Assembly (NCBI GenBank): GCA_947377705.1 | Contig: CANCGU010000123.1 | Coordinates: forward strand, 1 to 7,854 | Source of the DNA: Comamonadaceae bacterium | GTDB lineage: Bacteria; Pseudomonadota; Gammaproteobacteria; Burkholderiales; Burkholderiaceae | Reading direction: 5' to 3' | Length of the DNA stretch: 7,854 nt | In this document: in pieces, positions 1 through 7,083 of the stretch | Layout of the letters: each line of letters opens with the position of its first letter | Numbering within the stretch: position 1 is the first letter of the stretch | The notes under the pieces: generated by a model | Database searches by the model: none | Seen by the model: only the letters and a program-made list of their open reading frames with translations | What the model was told of the DNA's origin: nothing | Made by a program: the position numbers and the translations under genes

Positions 1-115
1 TCAGAACCACGGGAATGGCCTGGGCTTGGATGGGGGTCATGGATTCGTAGCCCATTTCGGCTACGGCACGTGCCAGCGCGGGGGCCAGCTGCAAATTGGA
101 AAAAGAGGTCGTCAT
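1..115 (-). CDS. rhlE: DEAD-box ATP-dependent RNA helicase, N-terminal fragment (RhlE-like)
   Basis: Only the first 38 codons lie in the window; the gene continues past base 1. The visible protein begins MTTSFSNLQLAPALARAVAE and continues GYESMTPIQAQAIPVVL. This is the Q-motif region of DEAD-box helicases: aromatic F5 upstream, then G22-Y23 and the T-P-I-Q segment at 27-30 whose Gln contacts the adenine of ATP. In the family this precedes the Walker A (motif I), which is outside the window. RhlE-type helicases unwind short RNA duplexes in ribosome assembly and RNA decay. The RhlE assignment rests on the RAVAEMGY..MTPIQAQAIP wording; another DEAD-box paralogue is possible. The start ATG (113-115) has no obvious Shine-Dalgarno sequence. 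The gene lies 37 bp downstream of the DUF2520 gene on the same strand, with a small hairpin between them, so it could be co-transcribed or have its own promoter. Confidence 0.85.
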   Translation of the reverse strand, partial: MTTSFSNLQLAPALARAVAEMGYESMTPIQAQAIPVVL

Positions 116-128
116 GTCTGGGGCATAT

Positions 129-147
129 TGTCGCATTGTGGGCGACA
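129..147. other. Small hairpin between the DUF2520 gene and rhlE
   Basis: TGTCGC (129-134) and GCGACA (142-147) form a perfect 6-bp stem with a 7-nt loop. It lies in the 37-bp gap after the DUF2520 stop (153-155) and before the rhlE start (115). No T-run follows on either strand, so it is not a standard intrinsic terminator. It could be a weak attenuator, an rhlE 5'-leader structure, an operator, or chance. Confidence 0.3.
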
Positions 148-152
148 GGGCC

Positions 153-998
153 TTAAACCCGTGTTTTGCCGTCTTTTTTGAGCTGCGCAGCCAGCGCGCT
201 GAGGGTTTGGTAGACCTCTCCGGCTGGTGCGCTCCAGCGCTTCACCACCTCGCCTTGCGCCTGCACCACCGCCGTGTCGCCTCGCGCGGCGGGGCCGGTC
301 AAGGCCTGCACGGGGCCCATGGCCAGCACGTTGTCGACCGTGCTTTTGAGCAAGGCCTCGGTCAGTGGGTGCATCAATTCAGGCGGTACGCCTGCGCTGC
401 GCCAAGCGTCTTGCGCAATACCTTGCAACACCACCGTGAAGTTGCTACTGAACACCGCGGCTGCGTGGTACAGCGGTTTATCGGCGCTGGCAATTTCAAA
501 GCAACGCCCACCAACGGCAGTGAGCGCGGTGTGTAGCCAAGCCAGCGCAGGTGTATCGCCCTCTAGCCCGCAGGGCGTGCCTGCAAACTGACGCACGCCT
601 GTGTGGGGAGAAGCGAAGTTGAGTACAGGATGCGCACTGGCAACATGACACCCCAAGGCTTGCAGCGGTTGCAGCACGGCGGAACTCAAAAACCCGCTGT
701 TATGAAACACGATCGCGCCCGCTAGTCTGGCGCCCTGGGCCTTAGCCAAGGCCTGCGCGGCGGCCGCCACTTGGACATCGGGCACGCTGAGCAACCACAC
801 ATCGGCGGGACGCATGTGGGCGAGGTCTGACACGGGCTGACCCGCCCCCACAAACTGCGCCGCTTGCTCGGCGCTGCTGAAGCTGCGTGAATACAGGTCT
901 TGCACCAGCACTTGCGCGTGCTGATGTAACAAGGCCGCGAGGGTTTGACCCACGCGGCCGCAACCGATGACGTTGAAATTGACGCTTGATGTGGTCAA
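153..998 (-). CDS. Rossmann-fold / DUF2520 domain protein (putative NAD(P)-dependent oxidoreductase)
   Basis: This 281-aa protein combines an N-terminal dinucleotide-binding Rossmann domain with a C-terminal DUF2520 helical domain. The nucleotide loop is IGCGRVGQTL (11-20). The second half shows the family hallmarks HNSGFLSS (99-106), SAHPVLNFA (121-129), KPLYHAAAVFSSNF (174-187) and LTGPAARGD (233-241). The fold resembles pyrroline-5-carboxylate and ketopantoate reductases, but no substrate is established for the family as far as I know. The only workable start is TTG (996-998), which abuts the dcd TAA (999-1001) in the same frame. The next possible start, a GTG at codon 16, would remove the glycine loop. 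No good Shine-Dalgarno sequence is visible, so translation probably depends on ribosomes finishing dcd. The length is normal for the family. Cytoplasmic; function unknown. Confidence 0.85.
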   Translation of the reverse strand: MTTSSVNFNVIGCGRVGQTLAALLHQHAQVLVQDLYSRSFSSAEQAAQFVGAGQPVSDLAHMRPADVWLLSVPDVQVAAAAQALAKAQGARLAGAIVFHNSGFLSSAVLQPLQALGCHVASAHPVLNFASPHTGVRQFAGTPCGLEGDTPALAWLHTALTAVGGRCFEIASADKPLYHAAAVFSSNFTVVLQGIAQDAWRSAGVPPELMHPLTEALLKSTVDNVLAMGPVQALTGPAARGDTAVVQAQGEVVKRWSAPAGEVYQTLSALAAQLKKDGKTRV

Positions 999-1574
999 TT
1001 AAGTCTTGGGCAGTGTGACGCCCACTTGGCCTTGGTACTTGCCACCACGGTCTTTGTAGCTGGTTTCGCACACGTCGTCTTTGTCGCTCTCGAAGAACAA
1101 CACTTGGGCACAGCCCTCGCCTGCATAAATCTTGGCGGGCAGTGGCGTGGTGTTGGAGAACTCCAAGGTCACGTAGCCTTCCCACTCGGGCTCGAACGGC
1201 GTGACGTTGACGATGATGCCGCAACGGGCATAGGTGCTTTTCCCTAAGCACACGGTCAACACGTTACGAGGAATACGGAAGTACTCCATGGTGCGGGCCA
1301 ACGCAAAGCTGTTGGGCGGGATGATGCACACATCTGATTCGATGTCCACAAAGCTTTTGGGATCGAAGTTTTTGGGGTCCACCACCGTGCTGTAGATGTT
1401 GGTGAACACCTTGAACTCAGGCGCACAACGGATGTCATAGCCGTAGCTGCTGGTGCCGTAGCTGACGATTTTCTCACCGGCGGCGTTCTGACGAATTTGG
1501 CCGGGCTCGAAGGGCTCGATCATGCCGTGCTCTTGGGCCATGCGGCGGATCCATTTGTCTGATTTGATACTCAT
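999..1574 (-). CDS. dcd: dCTP deaminase
   Basis: This 191-aa protein matches the trimeric Dcd family, which converts dCTP to dUTP plus ammonia, the first step of the main dUMP/dTTP supply route in many Gram-negatives. Visible family features are SSYGYDIRC (42-50), the phosphate-binding segment GKSTYARCG (111-119), [15 protein letters not shown] (127-141) and a C-terminal [13 protein letters not shown]138 in TLEFSN falls at the number of the catalytic glutamate of E. coli Dcd. The length fits the family. It lies 17 bp downstream of the purine deaminase gene and its stop directly abuts the DUF2520 start, so the three genes are probably one transcript. The Shine-Dalgarno sequence is weak (upstream CTAAACCTCTAAAATC), which suggests coupling to the upstream gene. 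Monofunctional Dcd (DCD) rather than the bifunctional DCD-DUT form is assumed from overall wording. Confidence 0.97.
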   Translation of the reverse strand: MSIKSDKWIRRMAQEHGMIEPFEPGQIRQNAAGEKIVSYGTSSYGYDIRCAPEFKVFTNIYSTVVDPKNFDPKSFVDIESDVCIIPPNSFALARTMEYFRIPRNVLTVCLGKSTYARCGIIVNVTPFEPEWEGYVTLEFSNTTPLPAKIYAGEGCAQVLFFESDKDDVCETSYKDRGGKYQGQVGVTLPKT

Positions 1575-1591
1575 GGCATGATTTTAGAGGT

Positions 1592-2653
<1,062 letters not shown>

Positions 2654-2667
2654 CTAGCAAGACTTCA

Positions 2668-2690
2668 TGCTACCCAAGAATTGGGTAGCA
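2668..2690. repeat. Perfect 10-bp inverted repeat in the add leader (candidate operator or RNA hairpin)
   Basis: TGCTACCCAA (2668-2677), a GAA spacer and TTGGGTAGCA (2681-2690) form a perfect 10-bp dyad with a 3-nt centre. It sits 23 nt upstream of the add ATG and about 12 nt upstream of its Shine-Dalgarno sequence. No T-run follows on either strand, so an intrinsic terminator is unlikely. A repressor operator, or a hairpin near the ribosome site of the add mRNA, fits better. It also falls inside a possible 24-codon upstream reading frame (2654-2728, minus) whose TAG is part of the add TAGGAG. Confidence 0.6.
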
Positions 2691-2791
2691 AACACTTTGA
2701 TGACGGCCAAATTGAAGGAATCGTTCATCTTGGTGCCTAAATAAACATAGGCGCACAAATTCAGGGACGATGACCTGTTTTGAAAAATAAA

Positions 2792-2808
2792 CGCACCGAG
2801 ATGGCGCC
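2792..2808 (+). promoter_or_regulatory. NtrC-like dyad upstream of the ABC transporter promoter (weak candidate)
   Basis: CGCACC-GAGAT-GGCGCC resembles the NtrC binding consensus TGCACC-N5-GGTGCA, with 9 of 12 positions matching and the right 5-bp spacing. It lies about 55-70 bp upstream of the start site predicted from the -24/-12 element at 2838-2853. That is closer than most enhancer sites but usable. The match is imperfect and could be chance. Confidence 0.3.
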
Positions 2809-2837
2809 GCAAAAAGTGTATACAAGTTTGAAGTGGC

Positions 2838-2853
2838 TGGCATGTAATTCGCA
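2838..2853 (+). promoter_or_regulatory. Candidate sigma-54 (-24/-12) promoter of the ABC transporter operon
   Basis: TGGCATG-TAAT-TCGCA matches the sigma-54 consensus TGGCACG-N4-TTGCA at 10 of 12 positions. The essential GG and GC doublets are intact and correctly spaced by 10 bp. Taking the GC as -13/-12, transcription would start near 2864 and give a leader of about 39 nt before the ATG at 2903. I saw no convincing sigma-70 promoter in the 258-bp divergent region 2645-2902. RpoN control of amino acid importers is common in proteobacteria. Confidence 0.5.
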
Positions 2854-2902
2854 ATAGAACCTATATCTCTGTTCAACACATCCATTTATCGGGAGCTACT
2901 TC

Positions 2903-3697
2903 ATGAAAATCTTTAAACGACTGATTCTCAGTGCGTCGTTGGCACTTGGCTTGTCGGCAGTCACTGGCTTGGGTTATGCGCAGACAGCGTTAGATGGCAT
3001 TCAAAAAAGCAAGCTCATCAAAATTGCGATTCCAACGGACTTTCCCCCTTACGGCTTCGTCGGCATTGACCTACAACCACAAGGCTTGGACATCGACATG
3101 GCCAACTACATTGGCCACAAACTGAACGTAAAGGTAGAACTGCTGCCCGTCACCAGCGCCAACCGCATTGCGTATCTGCAAACAAAGAAGGCTGATTTGG
3201 TGATTTCTACTTTAGGAAAAAATCCCGAGCGTGAAAAAGTCATCGACTTCACGTCAGCATATTCACCATTTTTTCAAGCCGTGTTTGCGTCAAAGACACT
3301 CAACATCAAGTCATTCAATGATTTGGCTGGAAAGTCAGTCGGCGTGACACGCGGCGCCATGGAAGACCAAGAGCTAACCAAAGTTGCACCTTCGAGCCTC
3401 GACATAAAACGGTTTGAAGACAACAACGCCACCGTCTCAGCGTTTGTCGCAGGTCAAACGCAATTGATTGCGACAGGCGCCTCGGTGGCGGCCAACATGA
3501 TGCAACGAAACCCACAGCTTGGCGCTGAATACAAACTGTTACTCAAAGACAGCCCCAACTTCATTGGTGTCGCCAAAGGTGAAGATGCGCTACGCCTCAA
3601 AGTCAACGCCATCATTGCAGAGGCAAAAAAATCAGGTGATATCGAAAAGATGGCGCAAAAGTGGCTCGGCCGCGCGGCTGGCAACTTACCTGAATAA
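2903..3697 (+). CDS. Polar amino acid ABC transporter, periplasmic substrate-binding protein
   Basis: This 264-aa family 3 solute-binding protein is the ligand-capture component of the importer encoded by the next three genes. Residues 1-26 form a Sec signal peptide (K2, K5, R6, hydrophobic core, likely cleavage GYA|QT). The mature protein starts with the family pattern KIAIPTDFPPYGF (40-52), followed by GLDIDMANYIGHKL (61-74), DLVISTLGKNPERE (98-111) and GVTRGAMEDQEL (147-158). R110 corresponds to the arginine that holds the ligand alpha-carboxylate in HisJ/GlnH-type proteins. The region that normally supplies the acidic residue for the alpha-amino group reads GQTQLIATGASVAA (184-197) and has no Asp or Glu, so the ligand may be atypical. 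GGGAG at 2891-2895 lies 7 nt before the ATG. It is the first gene of the operon, behind a candidate sigma-54 promoter. Substrate unknown. Confidence 0.93.
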   Translation: MKIFKRLILSASLALGLSAVTGLGYAQTALDGIQKSKLIKIAIPTDFPPYGFVGIDLQPQGLDIDMANYIGHKLNVKVELLPVTSANRIAYLQTKKADLVISTLGKNPEREKVIDFTSAYSPFFQAVFASKTLNIKSFNDLAGKSVGVTRGAMEDQELTKVAPSSLDIKRFEDNNATVSAFVAGQTQLIATGASVAANMMQRNPQLGAEYKLLLKDSPNFIGVAKGEDALRLKVNAIIAEAKKSGDIEKMAQKWLGRAAGNLPE

Positions 3698-3711
3698 AAC
3701 GAAAGCACACG

Positions 3712-4383
3712 ATGCCTGTTGCATTGGACTTTGCGGTCATTCTTCAAGAATGGCCACTTTTACTCAAAGGCATGGTCTGGACCTTGGGTTTGACCACCAT
3801 CGCTGCGGTGCTGGGCTTGACACTTGGCATTGCCGCGGCATGGACACGGACGGAAGGTTCTGGTCTGGGTCGACTACTGGTGGCGATGTATGTGGAATCC
3901 ATCCGAAACACGCCGTTCATCGTGCAACTGTTTTTCATCTTCTTTGGTTTACCGGCCTTAGGTGTGAAGCTCTCAACCGAATGGGCTTCCGTCATCGCCA
4001 TGGTGATTAACTTAGGCGCCTATTCCGCTGAAATCGTGCGAGCCGGAATTCAAGCGACACCGCGCGGCCAAGTTGAAGCCGCACTGAGCTTGGCCATGAC
4101 ACGCGCGCACATCTTTACACGCGTGGTGCTGCCGCCTGCACTACAACGGGTGTGGCCTGCCTTGGTGAGTCAAATCATCATCGTCATGCTTGGCTCTGCG
4201 GTGTGTGGACAAATTGCCACCGAAGAATTGAGCTTTGCAGCCAACTTAATTCAAAGCCGAAACTTCCGTGCCTTTGAGGCGTTCATTGTGGCGACCGCCT
4301 TGTATTTACTGTTGTCCATCACCGTGCGTGATGTGCTCAACCGCGTGGGTCGTCGCTTTCTGTTTGGAGGCAACCGTGGTTGA
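3712..4383 (+). CDS. Polar amino acid ABC transporter permease 1 (HisMQ/GltJK family)
   Basis: This 223-aa inner-membrane protein has several hydrophobic segments (approximately 20-44, 58-83, 92-112, 150-167 and 187-205). It carries the cytoplasmic EAA loop EAALSLAMTRAHIFTRVVLP (122-141), which docks onto the ATPase. The segments VESIRNTPFIVQLFFIFFGL (61-80) and AYSAEIVRAGIQATPRGQ (103-120) are hallmarks of the His/Glu/Gln/Arg permease family. It begins 14 bp after the binding-protein stop, behind a weak GAAAG ribosome site. It overlaps permease 2 by 8 bp. It should pair with permease 2 as a heterodimeric channel. Confidence 0.95.
   Translation: MPVALDFAVILQEWPLLLKGMVWTLGLTTIAAVLGLTLGIAAAWTRTEGSGLGRLLVAMYVESIRNTPFIVQLFFIFFGLPALGVKLSTEWASVIAMVINLGAYSAEIVRAGIQATPRGQVEAALSLAMTRAHIFTRVVLPPALQRVWPALVSQIIIVMLGSAVCGQIATEELSFAANLIQSRNFRAFEAFIVATALYLLLSITVRDVLNRVGRRFLFGGNRG
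4366..4370 (+). promoter_or_regulatory. Ribosome binding site that sets the permease 2 start
   Basis: GGAGG at 4366-4370 is followed by CAACC and then GTG at 4376. This is the strongest Shine-Dalgarno sequence in the operon. It lies inside the last codons of permease 1 and points to GTG 4376 rather than the upstream in-frame ATG at 4268. Confidence 0.8.
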
Positions 4384-5026
4384 GTTCTCGCTCTGGGACA
4401 TTCTTCGCAACCTCCTGTTGGCTGCGCGCTGGACGGTGGTGCTATCGCTCATCGCGTTCTTAGGTGGCAGCGTGGTCGGTCTTTTATTGTTGATTGCACG
4501 CACCACACACATCAATTTTTTGCAGCGTAGCGTTGCATGCTATGTGCAGATCTTTCAGGGCACGCCCTTGCTGATGCAATTGTTTCTAGCGTACTTCGGC
4601 ATGGCCATGCTAGGGGTAGAAACCTCTGCTTGGGTCGCTGCCAGTGTCGCGTTGACGTTGTACAGCAGTGCGTTTTTGACGGAAATTTGGCATGGCTGTG
4701 TCAGAGCTGTCCCCCGTGGTCAATGGGAGGCCGCACAAAGCCTTGCCATGAATTTTCGGGAACAACTTCAATACGTAGTGCTGCCACAAGCAGGTCGTTT
4801 GGCCATTGCCCCAACCGTTGGTTTTTTAGCACAAGTCATCAAAGGAACTGCCTTGGCCTCTGTCATTGGTTTCATTGAATTAACCAAAGCTGGCACCATG
4901 ATTACCAATGCCACCTTCAAACCTTTTGTCGTTTACAGCTGCGTTGCTGTGATGTATTTCTTATTGTGTTTCCCCATCAGCTTGTACGCGCGCACCTTAG
5001 AAAGAAAACTCCATGCACACCGGTAA
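4376..5026 (+). CDS. Polar amino acid ABC transporter permease 2 (HisMQ/GltJK family)
   Basis: Starting at GTG 4376 this is a 216-aa membrane protein, the second half of the transport channel. It has [20 protein letters not shown] (60-79), [20 protein letters not shown] (97-116) and the EAA loop [20 protein letters not shown] (118-137). The frame is open back to an ATG at 4268, but those 36 extra codons are cysteine- and arginine-rich, unlike the family, and lie wholly within permease 1. GGAGG with 5-nt spacing supports the GTG. It overlaps permease 1 by 8 bp and the ATPase gene by 14 bp, consistent with translational coupling. The two permeases are clearly related but not near-identical, as expected for a heterodimer. 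Confidence 0.93.
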   Translation: MVEFSLWDILRNLLLAARWTVVLSLIAFLGGSVVGLLLLIARTTHINFLQRSVACYVQIFQGTPLLMQLFLAYFGMAMLGVETSAWVAASVALTLYSSAFLTEIWHGCVRAVPRGQWEAAQSLAMNFREQLQYVVLPQAGRLAIAPTVGFLAQVIKGTALASVIGFIELTKAGTMITNATFKPFVVYSCVAVMYFLLCFPISLYARTLERKLHAHR

Positions 5027-5765
5027 TATCACGCCTTTGGCTGTTCATATCCAGGGACTTCGTAAATCGTATGGCAGCCATGAAGTGCTCAAAGGCATTG
5101 ACCTGAGCGTGAACCCTGGCGAAGTCATTGCCATCATTGGCAAAAGTGGCTCTGGGAAAAGCACCCTGTTGCGTTGTATCAATGGTTTGGAAATATTCCA
5201 ACATGGCAGTTTGGCTGTGCAGAACCAAGCCTTGGTCTATCAAGACCCAGCGGCCATGCGCGCTTTAAGGCAACAAGTTGGAATGATCTTTCAGTCTTTC
5301 AATTTATTCCCACATTTGAGTGTGGGCAAAAACATCATGTTGGCACCCAGCTTGATGAAGCTTTTGCCAAACGAACAATTGCAAGAACGCGCACAAGCGT
5401 TGTTAACGCAAGTCGGATTGGCTGAGAAGTTCGAGGCTTATCCCGATCAGCTTTCAGGCGGGCAGCAACAGCGTGTGGCCATCGCTCGCGCGTTGGCCAT
5501 GGCACCTAGCATTTTGTTGTGCGACGAAATCACATCAGCACTAGACCCTGAGTTGGTGGGCGAAGTACTGGCCGTGGTCGAGTCACTGGCGCAAAACGGT
5601 ATGACACTGCTGATGGTCACACACGAGATGAACTTTGCCCGCAAGGTGAGCGACAGAGTCATCTTCATGCACCAAGGTTTGGTCCATGAAATGGGTACAC
5701 CGCAAGAATTGTTCAATGCACCCAAGACGCCTGAGTTGCAGCAATTTTTGTCATCGCTGCATTGA
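5013..5765 (+). CDS. Polar amino acid ABC transporter ATP-binding protein (GlnQ/HisP family)
   Basis: This 250-aa cytoplasmic ATPase powers the importer. All nucleotide-binding motifs are present: Walker [10 protein letters not shown] (43-51), Q-loop Q94 in FQSFNLFPH, signature LSGGQQQRV (147-155), Walker B ILLCDE (167-172) with catalytic E172, D-loop SALDPE (175-180) and switch H204 in VTHEM. The LRKSYG start and NLFPHLSV segment are typical of the polar amino acid group. One small oddity is that the usual DEPTSALD reads DEITSALD, with Pro replaced by I173. The ATG overlaps permease 2 by 14 bp, with only a weak AGAAAG ribosome site. It is the last gene of the operon and ends 9 bp before the convergent phaZ stop. 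Confidence 0.97.
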   Translation: MHTGNITPLAVHIQGLRKSYGSHEVLKGIDLSVNPGEVIAIIGKSGSGKSTLLRCINGLEIFQHGSLAVQNQALVYQDPAAMRALRQQVGMIFQSFNLFPHLSVGKNIMLAPSLMKLLPNEQLQERAQALLTQVGLAEKFEAYPDQLSGGQQQRVAIARALAMAPSILLCDEITSALDPELVGEVLAVVESLAQNGMTLLMVTHEMNFARKVSDRVIFMHQGLVHEMGTPQELFNAPKTPELQQFLSSLH

Positions 5766-5781
5766 GCCCGCCAATCAATGC
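5759..5781. terminator. Inverted repeat over the two convergent stop codons, possible bidirectional terminator
   Basis: GCATTGA (5759-5765) and TCAATGC (5775-5781) form a perfect 7-bp stem with a 9-nt loop. Each arm contains the last sense codon (CAT, His) and the TGA stop of one gene: the ABC ATPase on the plus strand and phaZ on the minus strand. No T-run follows on either side, so it is at best a weak intrinsic terminator. No other terminator candidate was seen between the two operons. Confidence 0.35.
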
Positions 5782-6992
5782 GCTGAACGAATCAGATTAC
5801 GTACCACCGGATAAATTTGCGCATCCCATCGCTTACCGTTAAACACCCCATAGTGGCCCACACCCGATTGCAAATGGTGCGTCTTGCGGTACGCTGGCAA
5901 CATGCTGCACAAATCTTGCGCAGCCAAGGTTTGACCCATCCCGCAAATGTCATCGCGCTCACCCTCCACCGTCAGCACAAAGGTTTTGCGAATGGCTTGC
6001 AGGTTGAGAGGGCGCCCACGGTAGCTCATCTTGCCTGTAGGCAAGGCGTGGTCTTGAAACACCTGTTTCACGGTCTCTAAATAAAATGGGCCCGACAAAT
6101 CCATGATGGCGAAATATTCTTTGTAAAAGTCGCGAATCACATCGGCTTTTTCGTCTTCGCCATTCACGCGGTGTTCGTAGAGATTTTTAAATGACTGTTG
6201 GTGGCGTTCGATGTTCATGTTCAGAAACGCCATCAGCTGCATGAAGCCCGGGTACACACGTCGGCCCACGCCTTTGAAATGCAGCGGCACCATCCCAATC
6301 AGGTTGGCTTCAAACCACTCAATGGGTTTGCTCATGGCCAGCTCATTCACACCTGTGGGATTGACCCGCGTGTCGATGGGGCCAGCCATCAAGGTCAGAG
6401 AAGCAGGCTGACAGTCGCTACGGTCTTCGGCCAACACGGCCGTAGCGGCCAAGCACGCTACCGTGGGCTGGCACACCCCCATCAAGTGCGAATTAGGCCC
6501 CAGGTGCTGCATGAACCAAATGATGTGCTCGATGTATTCGTCCAAACCAAACTCACCCTCGCTCATAGGAATGTCGCGAATGTTGCGCCAGTCGGTTACA
6601 TACACCTCATGGTCTTGCACCAAGGTTTGTACGGTGCCGCGCAGCAAGGTGGCGAAGTGGCCCGACATGGGGGCAACGAGCAAAAGCTTGGGCAAGTCTT
6701 TGGCGTCTTCTCGGCAAAAACGAACCAAGTCGCAAAACGGTGTGCGAAAGCTGGTCGTCTCCGCCACAGGCACGCGTTTGCCTTGTGGGTTCATCACACT
6801 GGCAATGTTGAACGAAGGCCTCGTGTGCGTGAAACCCAACAAAGCCACCTGTTCGTAATAGGCAGCCATACGCTGCAAGGGCGTGATGCGCTTGCTGTCA
6901 AACCAATTCAGGCTGATGTCGCGCGCATGCTCTGCAAATTTTCGAATCGGGTCAGAAACATCTGCCACCACTTGGTAGTTGCGATAAATCAT
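5775..6992 (-). CDS. phaZ: Intracellular polyhydroxyalkanoate (PHB) depolymerase
   Basis: Starting at ATG 6992 the product is 405 aa, a normal length for the Ralstonia-type intracellular PhaZ, which degrades stored PHB granules to release 3-hydroxybutyrate units when carbon is needed. Family motifs are LLVAPMSGHFATLLRGTV (104-121), VQDHEVYVTDW (125-135), the nucleophile region GVCQPTV with C174, MAGPIDTRVNPT (202-213), GRRVYPGF (243-250), VEGERDDICG with an acid at D347/D348, and GVGHYGVFNG with H380. The nucleophile is Cys rather than the Ser of extracellular enzymes, as in known members. The frame is open to 7097, but the extra 35 residues do not resemble the family. GGAG at 7001-7004 with 8-nt spacing supports ATG 6992. 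A consensus-matching sigma-54 promoter lies just upstream. No signal peptide is seen. No other PHA genes are in the window. Confidence 0.95.
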   Translation of the reverse strand: MIYRNYQVVADVSDPIRKFAEHARDISLNWFDSKRITPLQRMAAYYEQVALLGFTHTRPSFNIASVMNPQGKRVPVAETTSFRTPFCDLVRFCREDAKDLPKLLLVAPMSGHFATLLRGTVQTLVQDHEVYVTDWRNIRDIPMSEGEFGLDEYIEHIIWFMQHLGPNSHLMGVCQPTVACLAATAVLAEDRSDCQPASLTLMAGPIDTRVNPTGVNELAMSKPIEWFEANLIGMVPLHFKGVGRRVYPGFMQLMAFLNMNIERHQQSFKNLYEHRVNGEDEKADVIRDFYKEYFAIMDLSGPFYLETVKQVFQDHALPTGKMSYRGRPLNLQAIRKTFVLTVEGERDDICGMGQTLAAQDLCSMLPAYRKTHHLQSGVGHYGVFNGKRWDAQIYPVVRNLIRSAH

Positions 6993-7038
6993 CGTGTCGT
7001 CTCCACGCCTCACAGCGTTGCTTTGATGTGGTGAGAGG

Positions 7039-7054
7039 TGCAAGACGCGTGCCA
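7039..7054 (-). promoter_or_regulatory. Candidate sigma-54 (-24/-12) promoter of phaZ
   Basis: Read on the minus strand, TGGCACG-CGTC-TTGCA matches all 12 informative positions of the sigma-54 consensus TGGCACG-N4-TTGCA. With the GC as -13/-12, transcription would start near 7028 and give a leader of about 36 nt that contains the GGAG ribosome site. It is in the correct orientation, in the intergenic region 6993-7126. Transcription would need RpoN and an enhancer-binding activator, which is not encoded here. Confidence 0.65.
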
Positions 7055-7083
7055 CAAGATGGCATATCTCTTGCGTGATGAGT

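Noticed and set aside
742..1251. 169-codon minus-strand frame spanning the dcd/DUF2520 junction
   Set aside because: It is an out-of-frame shadow of two well-supported genes, with an Arg-rich product and no motif.
2735..2752. GCCTA/TAGGC short dyad with an 8-nt loop in the add-ABC intergenic region
   Set aside because: A 5-bp stem is too short to separate from chance.
2654..2854. 66-codon minus-strand frame in the divergent intergenic region
   Set aside because: There is no recognisable motif or strong ribosome site, and it overlaps the probable ABC promoter. Only its last 24 codons are kept, as a speculative leader.
4268..4375. 36-codon N-terminal extension of permease 2 from ATG 4268
   Set aside because: It lies wholly inside permease 1, is Cys/Arg-rich and unlike the family, and GTG 4376 has a strong GGAGG ribosome site.
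5169..5173. Loss of Pro in the ATPase Walker B region (DEI instead of DEP) as a sign of an inactive enzyme
   Set aside because: The catalytic Glu and all other motifs are intact; this position varies, so inactivity is not supported.
6198..7034. 278-codon open frame antisense to phaZ
   Set aside because: It is antisense to a clear phaZ and its His/Gln/Arg-rich product is typical of a shadow frame.
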